Origin: Acinetobacter sp. GSS19 | GTDB taxonomy: Bacteria > Pseudomonadota > Gammaproteobacteria > Pseudomonadales > Moraxellaceae | Assembly (NCBI RefSeq): GCF_028621895.1 | Contig: NZ_CP117520.1 | Location: 1,116,001 to 1,180,000 of the forward strand | Direction: 5' to 3' | Length of the DNA: 64,000 nt | Shown: in pieces, positions 35,304 to 44,727 of the stretch | Numbering within the stretch: position 1 is the first letter of the stretch | Layout of the letters: the number at the start of each line of letters is the position of its first letter | Notes under the pieces: generated by a model | Database searches by the model: none | What the model was told of the DNA's origin: nothing | What the model saw: the letters and a program-made list of their open reading frames with translations, nothing else | Position numbers and translations under genes: made by a program

Positions 35304-38080
35304 TGTGCCACCTCCGTCTGACAAGCTTTAATCAGCCCGCGAATCTCAGGCAAACATGAGCCACAGTTGCCCCCGGCTTTCAAGCAGGCAGTCACCTGTT
35401 TTTCATCGGTCATGTTTTGGCTTAGGATGGTTTCAATAATTCGGTTTTTACCCACTTTAAAACAGCTACAGACCAGTGGACCATCATTATTGAGCATCGA
35501 CATCGCTTGTCCAGCCAGTAAGGCTTTACGGTGCATGAGACTTAAACGTTCCCGCTTGAACAAACTGGCTATCCAGTCCCGATCGGGTAATAAGTGTTGA
35601 GGTGCGATATACAGACTGGTAATCAACTGTCCTTCTTTTAACACTACACTGTGACTGATCTGTGCAGTCTGGTCTTCAAGATTCAGCCATTCAAAGCTTT
35701 CTTCCTGAAAAGGCAACCATTCTTTTAAATGTTCGGTGGTTTCTGCCAGTTTCTTACGGTCTGCTATCTCATAACGTACGGCACTAAACAGGGTAATTTT
35801 TGTCCACCATGCCATCTTTTCCAATGCTGGCCTTATACGCTGTTCATAGCCTTGACGTATGTATAACACCCCCTGCCATTGGCTATAAAAAGGCTCAATC
35901 ATGACCGGGGTATGCTTAAATTCCGGCTCGCCTGAAATGACATCCACTACTGGATTGACCACTTTTCCGATACGGGCATCAGAAGCAACTTGATCATTCC
36001 AGTGAATAGGTGCAAAAACCTGCCCACGGCGGATATTCTGGCTCAGCTGGGCACGCAGCACGCAGCTACCCCATTGAGATTTCACCTTAACTAACCCAGC
36101 GTCCTGGATGCCATATTTCAATGCATCTTGCGGATGAATTTCACAGTAGGGTTCTGCACGATGGCTGCTGAGATTGGCTGACAGCCCAGTGCGGCTCATG
36201 GTATGCCACTGGTCCCGAATCCTTCCGGTATTTAAAATCAAAGGAAACGCATGACAAGTTTGATGTACCGGATTGATTGCTATGGTAGCGATAAATTTTG
36301 CTTTGCCATTTACATGGCTGAACTGCGCTTGATCATAGAGACGTATCGCTGCAGGATTCGGTTGATCTCTGGACCAGACCGGCCATTGAACCGGTTGCAG
36401 TGCCGCATATTCATCAGGGGTTAAATCGGTTAAACCCTGCAGGTTAAAATAACGAAAATGTGGCTTTGTAGTGCGCTGAGCCAGATCCGAATTTTCCAGC
36501 GCTGATAACCGCGCATGTTCGAGAAAGATCTCATGGCTGCTACGATAGTCAAAATGCTGAAAACCTATACGTTGTGCCACCTGGCTGATGGCCCACCAAT
36601 CGGGTTTTGCAGCATAAGGTGCTGGTAAAAAAGCCCGTTGTCTGGAAATACGGCGTTCTGAGTTGGTCACGGTCCCGTCTTTTTCACCCCATCCCAGCGC
36701 AGGCAAAAGTACATCAGCATATTGCGTGGTGTCAGTATTCAGGCAGATATCCGATACCACCACAAATTCACATTTTTCCAGTGCACGTTTGACCTGATCA
36801 GCATCAGGCAAACTCACCACAGGATTGGTGGCCATGATCCAGATGGCCTTTATTTTTCCGCTTTCTACCGCACGAAATAAATCGACGGCCTTCAAGCCGG
36901 GCTGCTGGGCAATATGCGGACTTTGCCAAAAATTCTGTACCAGTTGTTGGTGCGCTGGATTGTCCAGTTCCAGATGTGCTGCCAGCATATTCGCCAATCC
37001 ACCGACTTCACGCCCCCCCATGGCATTTGGTTGCCCTGTCATGGAGAATGGTGCTGCACCAGGTTTGCCTATTTTGCCGGTCAGCAAATGACAGTTGATA
37101 ATGCTATTGGCTTTGTCCACGCCTTGCGACGACTGATTAACCCCCATCGAAAATAGGGTCATCACTTTATCTACCTGGGCGAATTTCTCATAAAAACTTT
37201 GCAGTTTTTCTAGGGCAATACCCGTCCGTTCAGCCACCTCTATCAATACGGCTTCATCTTCACTGGCAAGCAAAGCCTGCTCTAAGCCTTGAGTATGGGT
37301 GTCAATAAAATCTTGATCGGCATATCCGTGTTTAAACAGATACTGCAATAGGCCATTAAACAGCCGGACATCTTGACCCGGCAAAATTGGCAGATGCAAA
37401 TCGGCGGCTTCACAGGTATTGGTAAAGCGTGGGTCAATCACCACCACGAACAAATCACGTTCTGCTTTGGCCTGCATAATGCGCTGATAGAGTACCGGAT
37501 GACACCACGCAGTATTCGATCCGACCAACACCACCATATCGGTCTGTTCAAAATCCTCATAACTGGCCGGAACAATATCCTCCCCAAAGGCACGTTTATG
37601 TGCTGCTACTGCCGAGGACATGCATAAACGTGAATTGGTATCAATATTGGCTGTGCCTAGATAACCTTTTATAAACTTGTTCACAACATAATAGTCTTCG
37701 GTCAGTAATTGCCCCGATACGTAAAAGGCAATACTGTCTCTTCCATACTGATCAATGCAGTGCCGAAATTGATCCGAAATCGTGGCAATTGCAGTTTCCC
37801 AATCGACAGGTTGGCGATGGGCTTGCCGTCCAAGCATGGGCTGCAATACACGCGTTTCCAGTCCTAGAGTATCTGCTAGATTGCTGCCTTTAATACATAA
37901 TTTTCCGTAATTAGAAGGATGCTGCGCATCTCCCCGAACATTAATTTTTTCGCCCAAAGCTGTTTGAGTCACCTCTACGGTCACACCACAGCCCACGCCA
38001 CAATAAGGACAGGTGGTATGTGTAGTTTTACTGGAATTTTCTGTGGAGCTATTGAGATCCACCATGGAAATACTGTTCAT
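35300..38080 (-). CDS. nasA: Assimilatory nitrate reductase, molybdenum catalytic subunit NasA
   Basis: Reduces nitrate to nitrite in the cytoplasm for assimilation. The 926-residue chain has an N-terminal [4Fe-4S] motif (CPYCGVGCGV at 24-33 plus GKLCIKG), a MopB bis-MGD catalytic body (VGSNTAWCHPVLYQRIM, MGVNQSSQGVDKANS) and a dinucleotide-binding domain (LNTGRIRDQWHTMSRTG). A C-terminal BFD-like [2Fe-2S] module (CSCFKVGK and CGSC) takes the place of a separate electron-transfer subunit. AGGAG precedes the ATG. mobA, which makes its cofactor, is translationally coupled downstream. Confidence 0.95.
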   Translation of the reverse strand: MNSISMVDLNSSTENSSKTTHTTCPYCGVGCGVTVEVTQTALGEKINVRGDAQHPSNYGKLCIKGSNLADTLGLETRVLQPMLGRQAHRQPVDWETAIATISDQFRHCIDQYGRDSIAFYVSGQLLTEDYYVVNKFIKGYLGTANIDTNSRLCMSSAVAAHKRAFGEDIVPASYEDFEQTDMVVLVGSNTAWCHPVLYQRIMQAKAERDLFVVVIDPRFTNTCEAADLHLPILPGQDVRLFNGLLQYLFKHGYADQDFIDTHTQGLEQALLASEDEAVLIEVAERTGIALEKLQSFYEKFAQVDKVMTLFSMGVNQSSQGVDKANSIINCHLLTGKIGKPGAAPFSMTGQPNAMGGREVGGLANMLAAHLELDNPAHQQLVQNFWQSPHIAQQPGLKAVDLFRAVESGKIKAIWIMATNPVVSLPDADQVKRALEKCEFVVVSDICLNTDTTQYADVLLPALGWGEKDGTVTNSERRISRQRAFLPAPYAAKPDWWAISQVAQRIGFQHFDYRSSHEIFLEHARLSALENSDLAQRTTKPHFRYFNLQGLTDLTPDEYAALQPVQWPVWSRDQPNPAAIRLYDQAQFSHVNGKAKFIATIAINPVHQTCHAFPLILNTGRIRDQWHTMSRTGLSANLSSHRAEPYCEIHPQDALKYGIQDAGLVKVKSQWGSCVLRAQLSQNIRRGQVFAPIHWNDQVASDARIGKVVNPVVDVISGEPEFKHTPVMIEPFYSQWQGVLYIRQGYEQRIRPALEKMAWWTKITLFSAVRYEIADRKKLAETTEHLKEWLPFQEESFEWLNLEDQTAQISHSVVLKEGQLITSLYIAPQHLLPDRDWIASLFKRERLSLMHRKALLAGQAMSMLNNDGPLVCSCFKVGKNRIIETILSQNMTDEKQVTACLKAGGNCGSCLPEIRGLIKACQTEVAQ

Positions 38081-38135
38081 TTAAGCTCCTGATTTGGGAT
38101 AAGGTTCTGCACATGGCAAAAGGTGACTAAAGCAC

Positions 38136-39746
38136 CTATCCTGCATTTTTTAATGCGAAATCCCGGCCAAACAGCAACTTACTGCGGATATTGGCAATCG
38201 GCGTTTGATTGGCAATCAGCTCCGCATACCATGTACCATCTTCGGTATCGCCAAACAGTACGGCACCGATGACTTTGTCTTTCTGGATGATAATGCGTTT
38301 ATAAATTTTCCGTTTTTCATCATTCAGGATAATGTCTTCATAATCTTCCTGCGGTTCAAAGTTCCCTGCGGAAAAGACATCACAGCCACTCACTTTTAAT
38401 TGGGTCGGTACGGTCGGTGTTTTAAATGTCAGGCTGCCACGTTCGGCCAGATGTGATGCACAAATAAAGGCTTGCCCCCACAAGGGTTCAACCAGACCAA
38501 AAGTTTGGCTGCGGTGTTCAATACACTCTCCAACCGCATAAATGCTTGGATCAAAGCTTTGCATGATGTCATTGACCAGTACACCACGCTGACAGCGCAA
38601 GCCGGCACGTTGTGCCAGTTCAATATTCGGACGAATCCCCACAGCAAATACCACCAGATCAGCGTCCAGTAAGGTGCCGTCTTTCAGGCGCAGCTGGATG
38701 ACATGACCATCTTGCCCAATCAGTTCTTCAGTATTGGCCTCAGTTAAGATTTGGATGCCTTTGGCTTCAATACTCTGTTTCAGCAAGTCACTTGCTCGTG
38801 CATCCAGTTGGCGATTCATAATGCGATCCAGCAAATGTACAACGGTCACATTCATTCCGCGCTGTTTCAAGCCATAAGCTGCTTCCAGTCCCAACAATCC
38901 CGCACCAATCACCACGGCATTTTTCTTGTGCTTGCAGTACTCCAGCATGATGTTGACATCATGAATATCACGGAAACTGATCACACCCTGCAGATCGCTA
39001 CCCTTAATTGGTGGAATAAAGGGTTTGGAACCTGTCGCCAGAATTAAACGGTCATAAGCCACGACTTCACCATGTTTTGTGTAGACCTGCTTACGTGCAC
39101 GGTCAATATTTACAGCAGGATCACCAGCGATAAAACGAATGCCTTTATCTGCATACCAGGCATGTGAATGCAGCATGATGTCATCCATGTGCTTTTCTCC
39201 GGAGAGTACTGGAGATAGCATGATACGGTTATAGTTCCCCCAAGGTTCCTCTCCAATGACAGTAATGTCATAACGATCGGGTACCATGTCCAGCAAGTCT
39301 TCCAGACAGCGCATGCCGGCCAGGCCATTGCCGATCAGCACCAGTTTCATTTTTTCGCTGGAAGTTCCAGGGTTGGTAATATACGTCTTCTGTGGAATTG
39401 GACTGATCAGCACCTTGCCATTTTCAATCTTGCTTGGAAACACCAGAAGTCTCTGGTCTTTATCTTCCAGACAGCGCCCTGTAGCCAAACTGAAATGCTG
39501 CTTATAAATCGGAGAAGCCACTACCCGTTCGCCCTGCAAATCTCCCAAAATACCGCGCGACATCACAAAGGCTTTGCTGAACGGATCTTGATTACTGAGT
39601 GCATAGACCCGTTTTTCATGACCTACCCGGAAAATCGCAATTTGCTGTCCTTGCAGCAGAGCGCCCACGCCAGTATTCGGTGTGATGTCCTCTAGGCTGC
39701 ACACTTCAATCCAATCCAACTCGTTCATTTTTTTTAAAATTGTCAT
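38136..39746 (-). CDS. NirD-like domain fused to FAD/NAD(P)H reductase
   Basis: A 536-residue fusion. Residues about 1-115 resemble the NirD small subunit of nitrite reductase: a Rieske fold without visible iron ligands, as in NirD (SNQDPFSKAFVMSRGILGDL, then GRCLEDKDQRLLVF). Residues about 127-530 are a NirB-N/NasB-type FAD reductase with two dinucleotide motifs (LVLIGNGLAGMRCLEDLL and AVVIGAGLLGLEAAYGL) and a C-terminal reductase domain. It probably passes NAD(P)H electrons to NasA and/or completes the nitrite reductase. The second in-frame ATG (39746) is best spaced from AAGGAG. It lies between nirB and nasA. Confidence 0.85.
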   Translation of the reverse strand: MTILKKMNELDWIEVCSLEDITPNTGVGALLQGQQIAIFRVGHEKRVYALSNQDPFSKAFVMSRGILGDLQGERVVASPIYKQHFSLATGRCLEDKDQRLLVFPSKIENGKVLISPIPQKTYITNPGTSSEKMKLVLIGNGLAGMRCLEDLLDMVPDRYDITVIGEEPWGNYNRIMLSPVLSGEKHMDDIMLHSHAWYADKGIRFIAGDPAVNIDRARKQVYTKHGEVVAYDRLILATGSKPFIPPIKGSDLQGVISFRDIHDVNIMLEYCKHKKNAVVIGAGLLGLEAAYGLKQRGMNVTVVHLLDRIMNRQLDARASDLLKQSIEAKGIQILTEANTEELIGQDGHVIQLRLKDGTLLDADLVVFAVGIRPNIELAQRAGLRCQRGVLVNDIMQSFDPSIYAVGECIEHRSQTFGLVEPLWGQAFICASHLAERGSLTFKTPTVPTQLKVSGCDVFSAGNFEPQEDYEDIILNDEKRKIYKRIIIQKDKVIGAVLFGDTEDGTWYAELIANQTPIANIRSKLLFGRDFALKNAG

Positions 39747-39774
39747 TTTCATTCTCCTTTATTTTTCAATCTGC

Positions 39775-42321
39775 TTAGGCTTCGGCCATAGCGATGCGCG
39801 TTGCATCACGTTCTACTTCAGTCTTTGGCCGGATTTGTCCGCGAACTTCAGCAAATTGAATATGCGGGTCTTGCTGCTGTTCAGCTTTAGCATTGATAAA
39901 GGTTTTAAAGCGCTTACGCACTTCTGGATCTTCCACCGCCGTACGCCATTCATCCTGATAGGTTCCCACTACATGGCTCATACGGCGTTCCAATTCAGCA
40001 GCTAGCCCCAGAGAATCATTCACCACGACATCTTTCAGATAATCCAGCCCACCTTCCATGTTGTCACGCCATACCGAGGTACGTTGCAAGCGGTCTGCCG
40101 TCTGGATATAGAACATAAAGAAGCGGTCGATATAACGGATCAAGGTGTGGGTATCGAGATCAGAAGCCAGTAATTCGGCATGGCGTGGTTTCATGCCGCC
40201 ATTGCCACAAACATAAAGATTCCAGCCTTTTTCAGTGGCAATGACGCCGACGTCCTTACTTTGTGCTTCGGCACATTCACGGGTGCAACCTGATACGGCC
40301 ATTTTCAGCTTATGGGGTGAACGCAGACCTTTGTAACGGTTTTCCAGGAAGATGGCCAAACCGACGGAATCATCTACTCCATAACGGCACCACGTGCTGC
40401 CGACACAGGATTTCACCGTACGCAGCGATTTACCATAAGCATGGCCGGATTCGAAACCGGCTTTGATGAGTTTTTCCCAGATTTCAGGCAACTGATGCAC
40501 TTGCGCACCAAACATATCGACACGCTGACCACCAGTTAATTTGGTATACAAACCATATTCTTTTGCAATCTGACCAACCGCAATTAAGCCATCGGGTGTC
40601 ACTTCACCACCGGCCATACGTGGTACGACTGAATACGAACCATCTTTTTGAATATTACCGAGATAATAGTCATTACTGTCTTGCAGTCCGGCATGACTTG
40701 GCTTCAATACGAAGTCATTCCAGCAGGAAGCCAAGATATTTGCCACCGTCGGTTTACAGATATCACAGCCCAAACCGTGGCCATGCTGCTGAATCAGATC
40801 ATCAAAGGTTTTGATTTCATTCACACGTACCAGGTGATACAGCTCTTGGCGTGAATAGGCAAAGTGTTCGCATAGATGGTTATTCACCATAACACCTTGA
40901 CGTTGTAGTTCAGCCTTCAACACCTGAGTCACTAACGGTGTACAGCCGCCACAAGCAGTTGCAGCTTTTGTGCATTTTTTTAGTGCGCCCAGCGAGGTTG
41001 AACCCTCCGCAATTGCACTGCAGAGATCTGCTTTAGAAACATTGTTACATGAACAGATAGTTGCACTGTCTGGCAGCAAATCAACCCCGCTTCCCCCAGT
41101 TTTTGCCGTGGATTGCGCATAACCCGGCATGATGAGACTTTCCGGATTTTCCGGCAGCGACAACCCATTCAGCATCATTTGCAGTAAGTCATTATATTCT
41201 TTGGCACATCCGACCAGCACTGCACCCAGCAATTTCGTTTTCTCAGCATTGACCACAATCTTTTTATAGATTTGCGCAGCTTCATCGGCATAGAAATAGC
41301 TCAGTGCATTCGGTGTCACGGCATGTGCATCTCCGACAGAAGCCACATCCACGCCCATCAGTTTCAGCTTGGTGCTCATATCTGCACCAGCAAACGGGCT
41401 GCATGCCTGTTCCATTACATGCTTGGCGGCAATCCGGGCCATGTCATAACCGGGGGCTACCAACCCGTAAATTTTGTTATTCCAAAGTGCACATTCACCA
41501 ATGGCATAAATATCGGGGTTGGATGTTTGGCAATAATCATTAATCATGATTCCGCCGCGCTCCCCAATAGCAAGCCCGCTCTGACGCGCCAATTCATCCC
41601 GTGGACGGATACCCGCAGAGAATAGAATAATGTCCGTTTCCAGTTCCGAACCATCCGCAAACTTCATTACGTGAGTACTAGAAATTCCGGCTTCAATTGA
41701 TGATGTTGCCTTTTGGGTATGAACACTCACTCCCAAATTCTCGATTTTTGCCCGTAAAACTTTACCGCCCAGATCATCAATTTGTACTGTCATAAGGCGC
41801 GGAGCAAATTCCACCACATGGGTGTCCAGATTCAAATCACACAGTGCCTTCGCCGCCTCCAAGCCGAGTAAGCCACCGCCAATGACCGCACCGGTTTTTG
41901 CAGTTAAGCTGGCAGCACGAATCGCATCCAGATCTTCAATGGTGCGGTAAACAAAGCAGTTCTCACGGTCATTGCCCGGAATAGGAGGAACAAAAGCGTA
42001 TGAACCGGTTGCCAACACCAATTTATCAAAACTCAGAACATCTCCATGATGAGTGGTGACCGTTTTATGCAAGGGGTCAATCGCCACAGCTTTGGTGTCC
42101 AAGCGTAAATCGATGCCATACGCATCGGCAAAATCCGCACGGCACAAGGTCAAATCTTTGGCAGATTTTCCGCTGAAATATTCAGTCAAATGCACCCGGT
42201 CATACGCCAAACGTGATTCTTCGGCCAAAATGGTGATTTCCACTTCGTCACCGGCATGTTCCAAAACAGATTCGATAAATTTGTGGCCAACCATGCCATG
42301 ACCGATCATAATAATTTTCAT
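39775..42321 (-). CDS. nirB: NADH-dependent nitrite reductase large subunit NirB
   Basis: Six-electron reduction of nitrite to ammonium in the cytoplasm. The 848 residues have an N-terminal FAD/NADH reductase (MKIIMIGHGMVGHKFIE, GAVIGGGLLGLEAAKAL), BFD-type [2Fe-2S] modules (CSCNNVSKADLC and CGGC, then CDICKP) and a sirohaem/[4Fe-4S] domain with KSCVGSTWCRYG and SGCTRECAEAQSKDVGV. A GGAG ribosome site supports the start. Its NirD partner appears to be the fused N-terminal domain of the next gene. Confidence 0.95.
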   Translation of the reverse strand: MKIIMIGHGMVGHKFIESVLEHAGDEVEITILAEESRLAYDRVHLTEYFSGKSAKDLTLCRADFADAYGIDLRLDTKAVAIDPLHKTVTTHHGDVLSFDKLVLATGSYAFVPPIPGNDRENCFVYRTIEDLDAIRAASLTAKTGAVIGGGLLGLEAAKALCDLNLDTHVVEFAPRLMTVQIDDLGGKVLRAKIENLGVSVHTQKATSSIEAGISSTHVMKFADGSELETDIILFSAGIRPRDELARQSGLAIGERGGIMINDYCQTSNPDIYAIGECALWNNKIYGLVAPGYDMARIAAKHVMEQACSPFAGADMSTKLKLMGVDVASVGDAHAVTPNALSYFYADEAAQIYKKIVVNAEKTKLLGAVLVGCAKEYNDLLQMMLNGLSLPENPESLIMPGYAQSTAKTGGSGVDLLPDSATICSCNNVSKADLCSAIAEGSTSLGALKKCTKAATACGGCTPLVTQVLKAELQRQGVMVNNHLCEHFAYSRQELYHLVRVNEIKTFDDLIQQHGHGLGCDICKPTVANILASCWNDFVLKPSHAGLQDSNDYYLGNIQKDGSYSVVPRMAGGEVTPDGLIAVGQIAKEYGLYTKLTGGQRVDMFGAQVHQLPEIWEKLIKAGFESGHAYGKSLRTVKSCVGSTWCRYGVDDSVGLAIFLENRYKGLRSPHKLKMAVSGCTRECAEAQSKDVGVIATEKGWNLYVCGNGGMKPRHAELLASDLDTHTLIRYIDRFFMFYIQTADRLQRTSVWRDNMEGGLDYLKDVVVNDSLGLAAELERRMSHVVGTYQDEWRTAVEDPEVRKRFKTFINAKAEQQQDPHIQFAEVRGQIRPKTEVERDATRIAMAEA

Positions 42322-42354
42322 ATGTTTTCTCCGGATTCTTACAATTTCTTAGAT

Positions 42355-43704
42355 TTAATTTTGAGCTTCAGCCATGTTGCGTTCATGCACAGCTTGTTCA
42401 AATAAACGCTGTTCTTTTTCTTTATGCTCAACCGAGAAACGGATCATCAGGACACAGCTGGCAGCAATCACCACCAAACCGCCAAGCACCATTAAGGTCG
42501 TTTGAATGTCTAACATGCCCTTGAGTAAGAAACCTGCTGCTACAGCTCCGACATTACCACCTGCACCAATAATGCCTGCTACGCCGCCCAAAGCATCACG
42601 GTCAATAAAGGGCACCAAAGCATAGGTTGCACCACACGCCATATGGGTGAATAGAGCGAACACCGTCATAGTTAAAATCGCCAGCATCGCACTGTTCATT
42701 TGCGAGAACACGATCAGAAACAGACCTTCCATGAGAATCATGCTGAACAGTACCTTGGTACGGCCATCCAGACCTTTTTTCAGCGCGACTTTGTCTGAAA
42801 CAATTCCGCCTAGCGCACGGGCAAACAGCGCCAGCAAACCAAAAATACCTGCAGCTAAACCCGCTTCTTTCAAACCGAAGCTAAAGTGTTCGACGTAGTA
42901 CATCGCGACGATGTTATGAATAAAGATTTCGATGCCAAAACACGCTGCATAGGCACCAAAAAGAATCCAGACGCGATAGTTACGTGCCGCATGCATCAGA
43001 ATAGCCATGCCGCCTTTTTTATCACTGCCGACCTGGATGCCTTGTGCACGTAATTCTTTAAAATTCCCTTGTGGGCAGTCTTGGGTCAGTTTCCAGTACA
43101 TGACGCCTACGATCAGCATCAACACACCTGGAACAATCAAAGCAACTCTCCAGCCCATAGCCTGTTCAACACCAAACATAACCAAGGCGGAAAGTAGTAA
43201 AGGCATTATTGCTTGTGTTGCGCCACCACCTGCATTGCCCCATCCTGCTGAAGCTGCATTGGCAGTTCCGACCACATTAGAGGCAAACATGATGCTAGTG
43301 TGATATTGGGTGATCACAAAACTTGCACCGATTGCACCAATTAATAACCGGAAAAACAGGAAGGATTCATAACTGTTGGCAGCAGCTACGCCAAACACAG
43401 GAATACTGCCGATAATGAGCAAAGCCGTATAGGTTTTACGTGGGCCGTATTTATCACATAATGGACCAACAATCAGTCGAACCAAAATCGTGATGGCGAC
43501 TGCAGCAATGTTGATATTGGCAATTTGATCTTTGGTTAAATCGAATTCACCGGCAATCACCGGCATTAACGGCGCACAGGCAAACCAGGCAAAGAAACAG
43601 ACAAAAAAAGCCAGCCAACTCATATGGAAGGCTCTCATCGCTGCGCTGCTGAAGTTCAATAAACTTATTTTTGTCGCTTTTTTAGCATTGATATTGAAAG
43701 ACAT
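42355..43704 (-). CDS. narK: Nitrate/nitrite MFS transporter (NarK/NasA family)
   Basis: A 12-helix major-facilitator transporter of about 449 residues importing nitrate. NNP-family features are FACAPLMPVIAGEF, the loop GPLCDKYGPRKTY and the nitrate-signature-like glycine-rich helix SAGWGNAGGGATQAIMP, plus a second one in GVAGIIGAGGNVGAVAAGF. I chose the ATG at 43704 because GGAGAG is six bases from it and abuts the earlier ATG. It is the first gene of the nitrate operon, behind a sigma-54 promoter and a structured leader. Confidence 0.93.
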   Translation of the reverse strand: MSFNINAKKATKISLLNFSSAAMRAFHMSWLAFFVCFFAWFACAPLMPVIAGEFDLTKDQIANINIAAVAITILVRLIVGPLCDKYGPRKTYTALLIIGSIPVFGVAAANSYESFLFFRLLIGAIGASFVITQYHTSIMFASNVVGTANAASAGWGNAGGGATQAIMPLLLSALVMFGVEQAMGWRVALIVPGVLMLIVGVMYWKLTQDCPQGNFKELRAQGIQVGSDKKGGMAILMHAARNYRVWILFGAYAACFGIEIFIHNIVAMYYVEHFSFGLKEAGLAAGIFGLLALFARALGGIVSDKVALKKGLDGRTKVLFSMILMEGLFLIVFSQMNSAMLAILTMTVFALFTHMACGATYALVPFIDRDALGGVAGIIGAGGNVGAVAAGFLLKGMLDIQTTLMVLGGLVVIAASCVLMIRFSVEHKEKEQRLFEQAVHERNMAEAQN

Positions 43705-43763
43705 AGCCATCTCTCCAGAACTGAACCTATTGAGTGATCTGTCATACAGATTGCTGTAGAACA

Positions 43764-43827
43764 GACTCCATCAGAGCGGACGTCATTGGCCGTCTTACAA
43801 AATTATATGAGTCATCTTTGACTCAAC
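43764..43827 (-). promoter_or_regulatory. ANTAR-target leader (NasT antitermination hairpins)
   Basis: The leader RNA of the narK operon (minus strand) holds two adjacent hairpins with six-base loops. P1 is TGAGTC-AAAGAT-GACTCA (43808-43825) and P2 is CGGCC-AATGAC-GTCCG with one C-U mismatch (43777-43792), joined by a 15-nt linker. Both loops have A at position 1 and G at position 4, the defining feature of RNA bound by ANTAR proteins. A competing stem GACGTCC/GGAGTC (43764-43784) overlaps P2 and could be the terminator arm, though no strong U tract follows. The divergent nasT gene encodes an ANTAR protein. Confidence 0.75.
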
Positions 43828-43835
43828 TGAGATAA

Positions 43836-43851
43836 TGCAAAGCCTGTGCCA
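43836..43851 (-). promoter_or_regulatory. Sigma-54 promoter of the narK-nirB-nasA-mobA operon
   Basis: On the minus strand TGGCACAGGCTTTGCA is a full match to the sigma-54 consensus. The predicted start falls just at the foot of hairpin P1, so the ANTAR-type structure would be at the very 5' end of the RNA. The dyad-like GTGCC-N7-GGTGC at 43989-44005, about 140 bp upstream, is a weak candidate for an NtrC site. Confidence 0.92.
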
Positions 43852-44069
43852 AAGTAATATAAGTCGATCTAAGCTACTATTTTTATTTGTTTTAACGATG
43901 GGATTTTGAAGGATATCTAGCTTTTTTCCAGTTTGAGAAACTGAGAGATCAGGACAAATCTGAGTTGCGTGCGCTGTTGTAATACGCCGTGCCTTAACAA
44001 GGTGCAACCCTGAACATTCGGTATGCTTTTTCAGGATTCAAGAGCCGATGAAAATGTGCTGCTCGAATT

Positions 44070-44085
44070 TGGCATTTTAATTGCT
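44070..44085 (+). promoter_or_regulatory. Possible sigma-54 promoter of nasT-nasS
   Basis: TGGCATTTTAATTGCT keeps GG and GC at the correct 10-bp spacing and matches TGGCAC-N5-TTGCW with one change. A start near 44097 would leave about a 40-nt leader before the nasT ATG at 44137. If real, the open frame upstream of 44137 is not translated. Confidence 0.5.
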
Positions 44086-44136
44086 TCTGATTGGAAACGA
44101 CGTTTCTTTCAGGTTATTCCTGATGATAGTAGCCTT

Positions 44137-44724
44137 ATGCCAAAACTCAAAATCGCACTGATTGATGATGATCAAGCACGTGCCAACCACATCAAAGCTT
44201 CGTTAATCCAGCATGATTTCGAGGTGGTGGCCTGTCTCATCTTTGATCATTTAAACCTGCTGCGTCTGGAGCAGTTACAGGCGGACATCATTTTACTGGA
44301 CATGGATCACCCACAGCGTGACCTGATTGAAAGTTGTGTCAGCCAGTTTAATCTTCCCACCGTTTTGTTCACCAAAAACAGCCAGAAAGACATGATCAAA
44401 AATGCCATAGAGGCAGGTGTCACTGCCTATATTGTGGATGGCATTGATCCCAGCAGGCTTGAAAGTATTCTGCACATTTCCATTGAGCAATTTAAAAAAC
44501 ATAAAAAATTGCTCTCGGACCTTGAAAGCGCCAAAAATAAATTGGCGGATCGAAAAGATATCGAAAAAGCCAAAGCCTTAATGATGCAATTACATGGCCT
44601 GACTGAAGATCAGGCCTTCCAGCTGCTACGTAAAAATGCCATGAGCCACCGCATGACCATTGGAGAAATGGCTCGCCGTTTACTGGATGCACAACAACTT
44701 TTACAGAACCATTTGAAGGATTAA
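44137..44724 (+). CDS. nasT: ANTAR-domain antiterminator NasT
   Basis: A two-domain RNA-binding response-regulator-like protein of 195 residues. A receiver domain (MPKLKIALIDDDQARANHIK, with LLDMDHP near the phospho-acceptor position) is followed by a C-terminal ANTAR helix bundle (KDIEKAKALMMQLHGLTEDQ, then FQLLRKNAMSHRMTIGEMAR). NasT binds paired hairpins in nitrate-operon leaders and prevents termination when released by NasS. The frame opens at 44023, but the ATG at 44137 begins the conserved receiver domain. It is divergent from the narK operon, whose leader carries matching hairpins, and adjacent to nasS. Confidence 0.9.
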   Translation: MPKLKIALIDDDQARANHIKASLIQHDFEVVACLIFDHLNLLRLEQLQADIILLDMDHPQRDLIESCVSQFNLPTVLFTKNSQKDMIKNAIEAGVTAYIVDGIDPSRLESILHISIEQFKKHKKLLSDLESAKNKLADRKDIEKAKALMMQLHGLTEDQAFQLLRKNAMSHRMTIGEMARRLLDAQQLLQNHLKD

Positions 44725-44727
44725 ACG

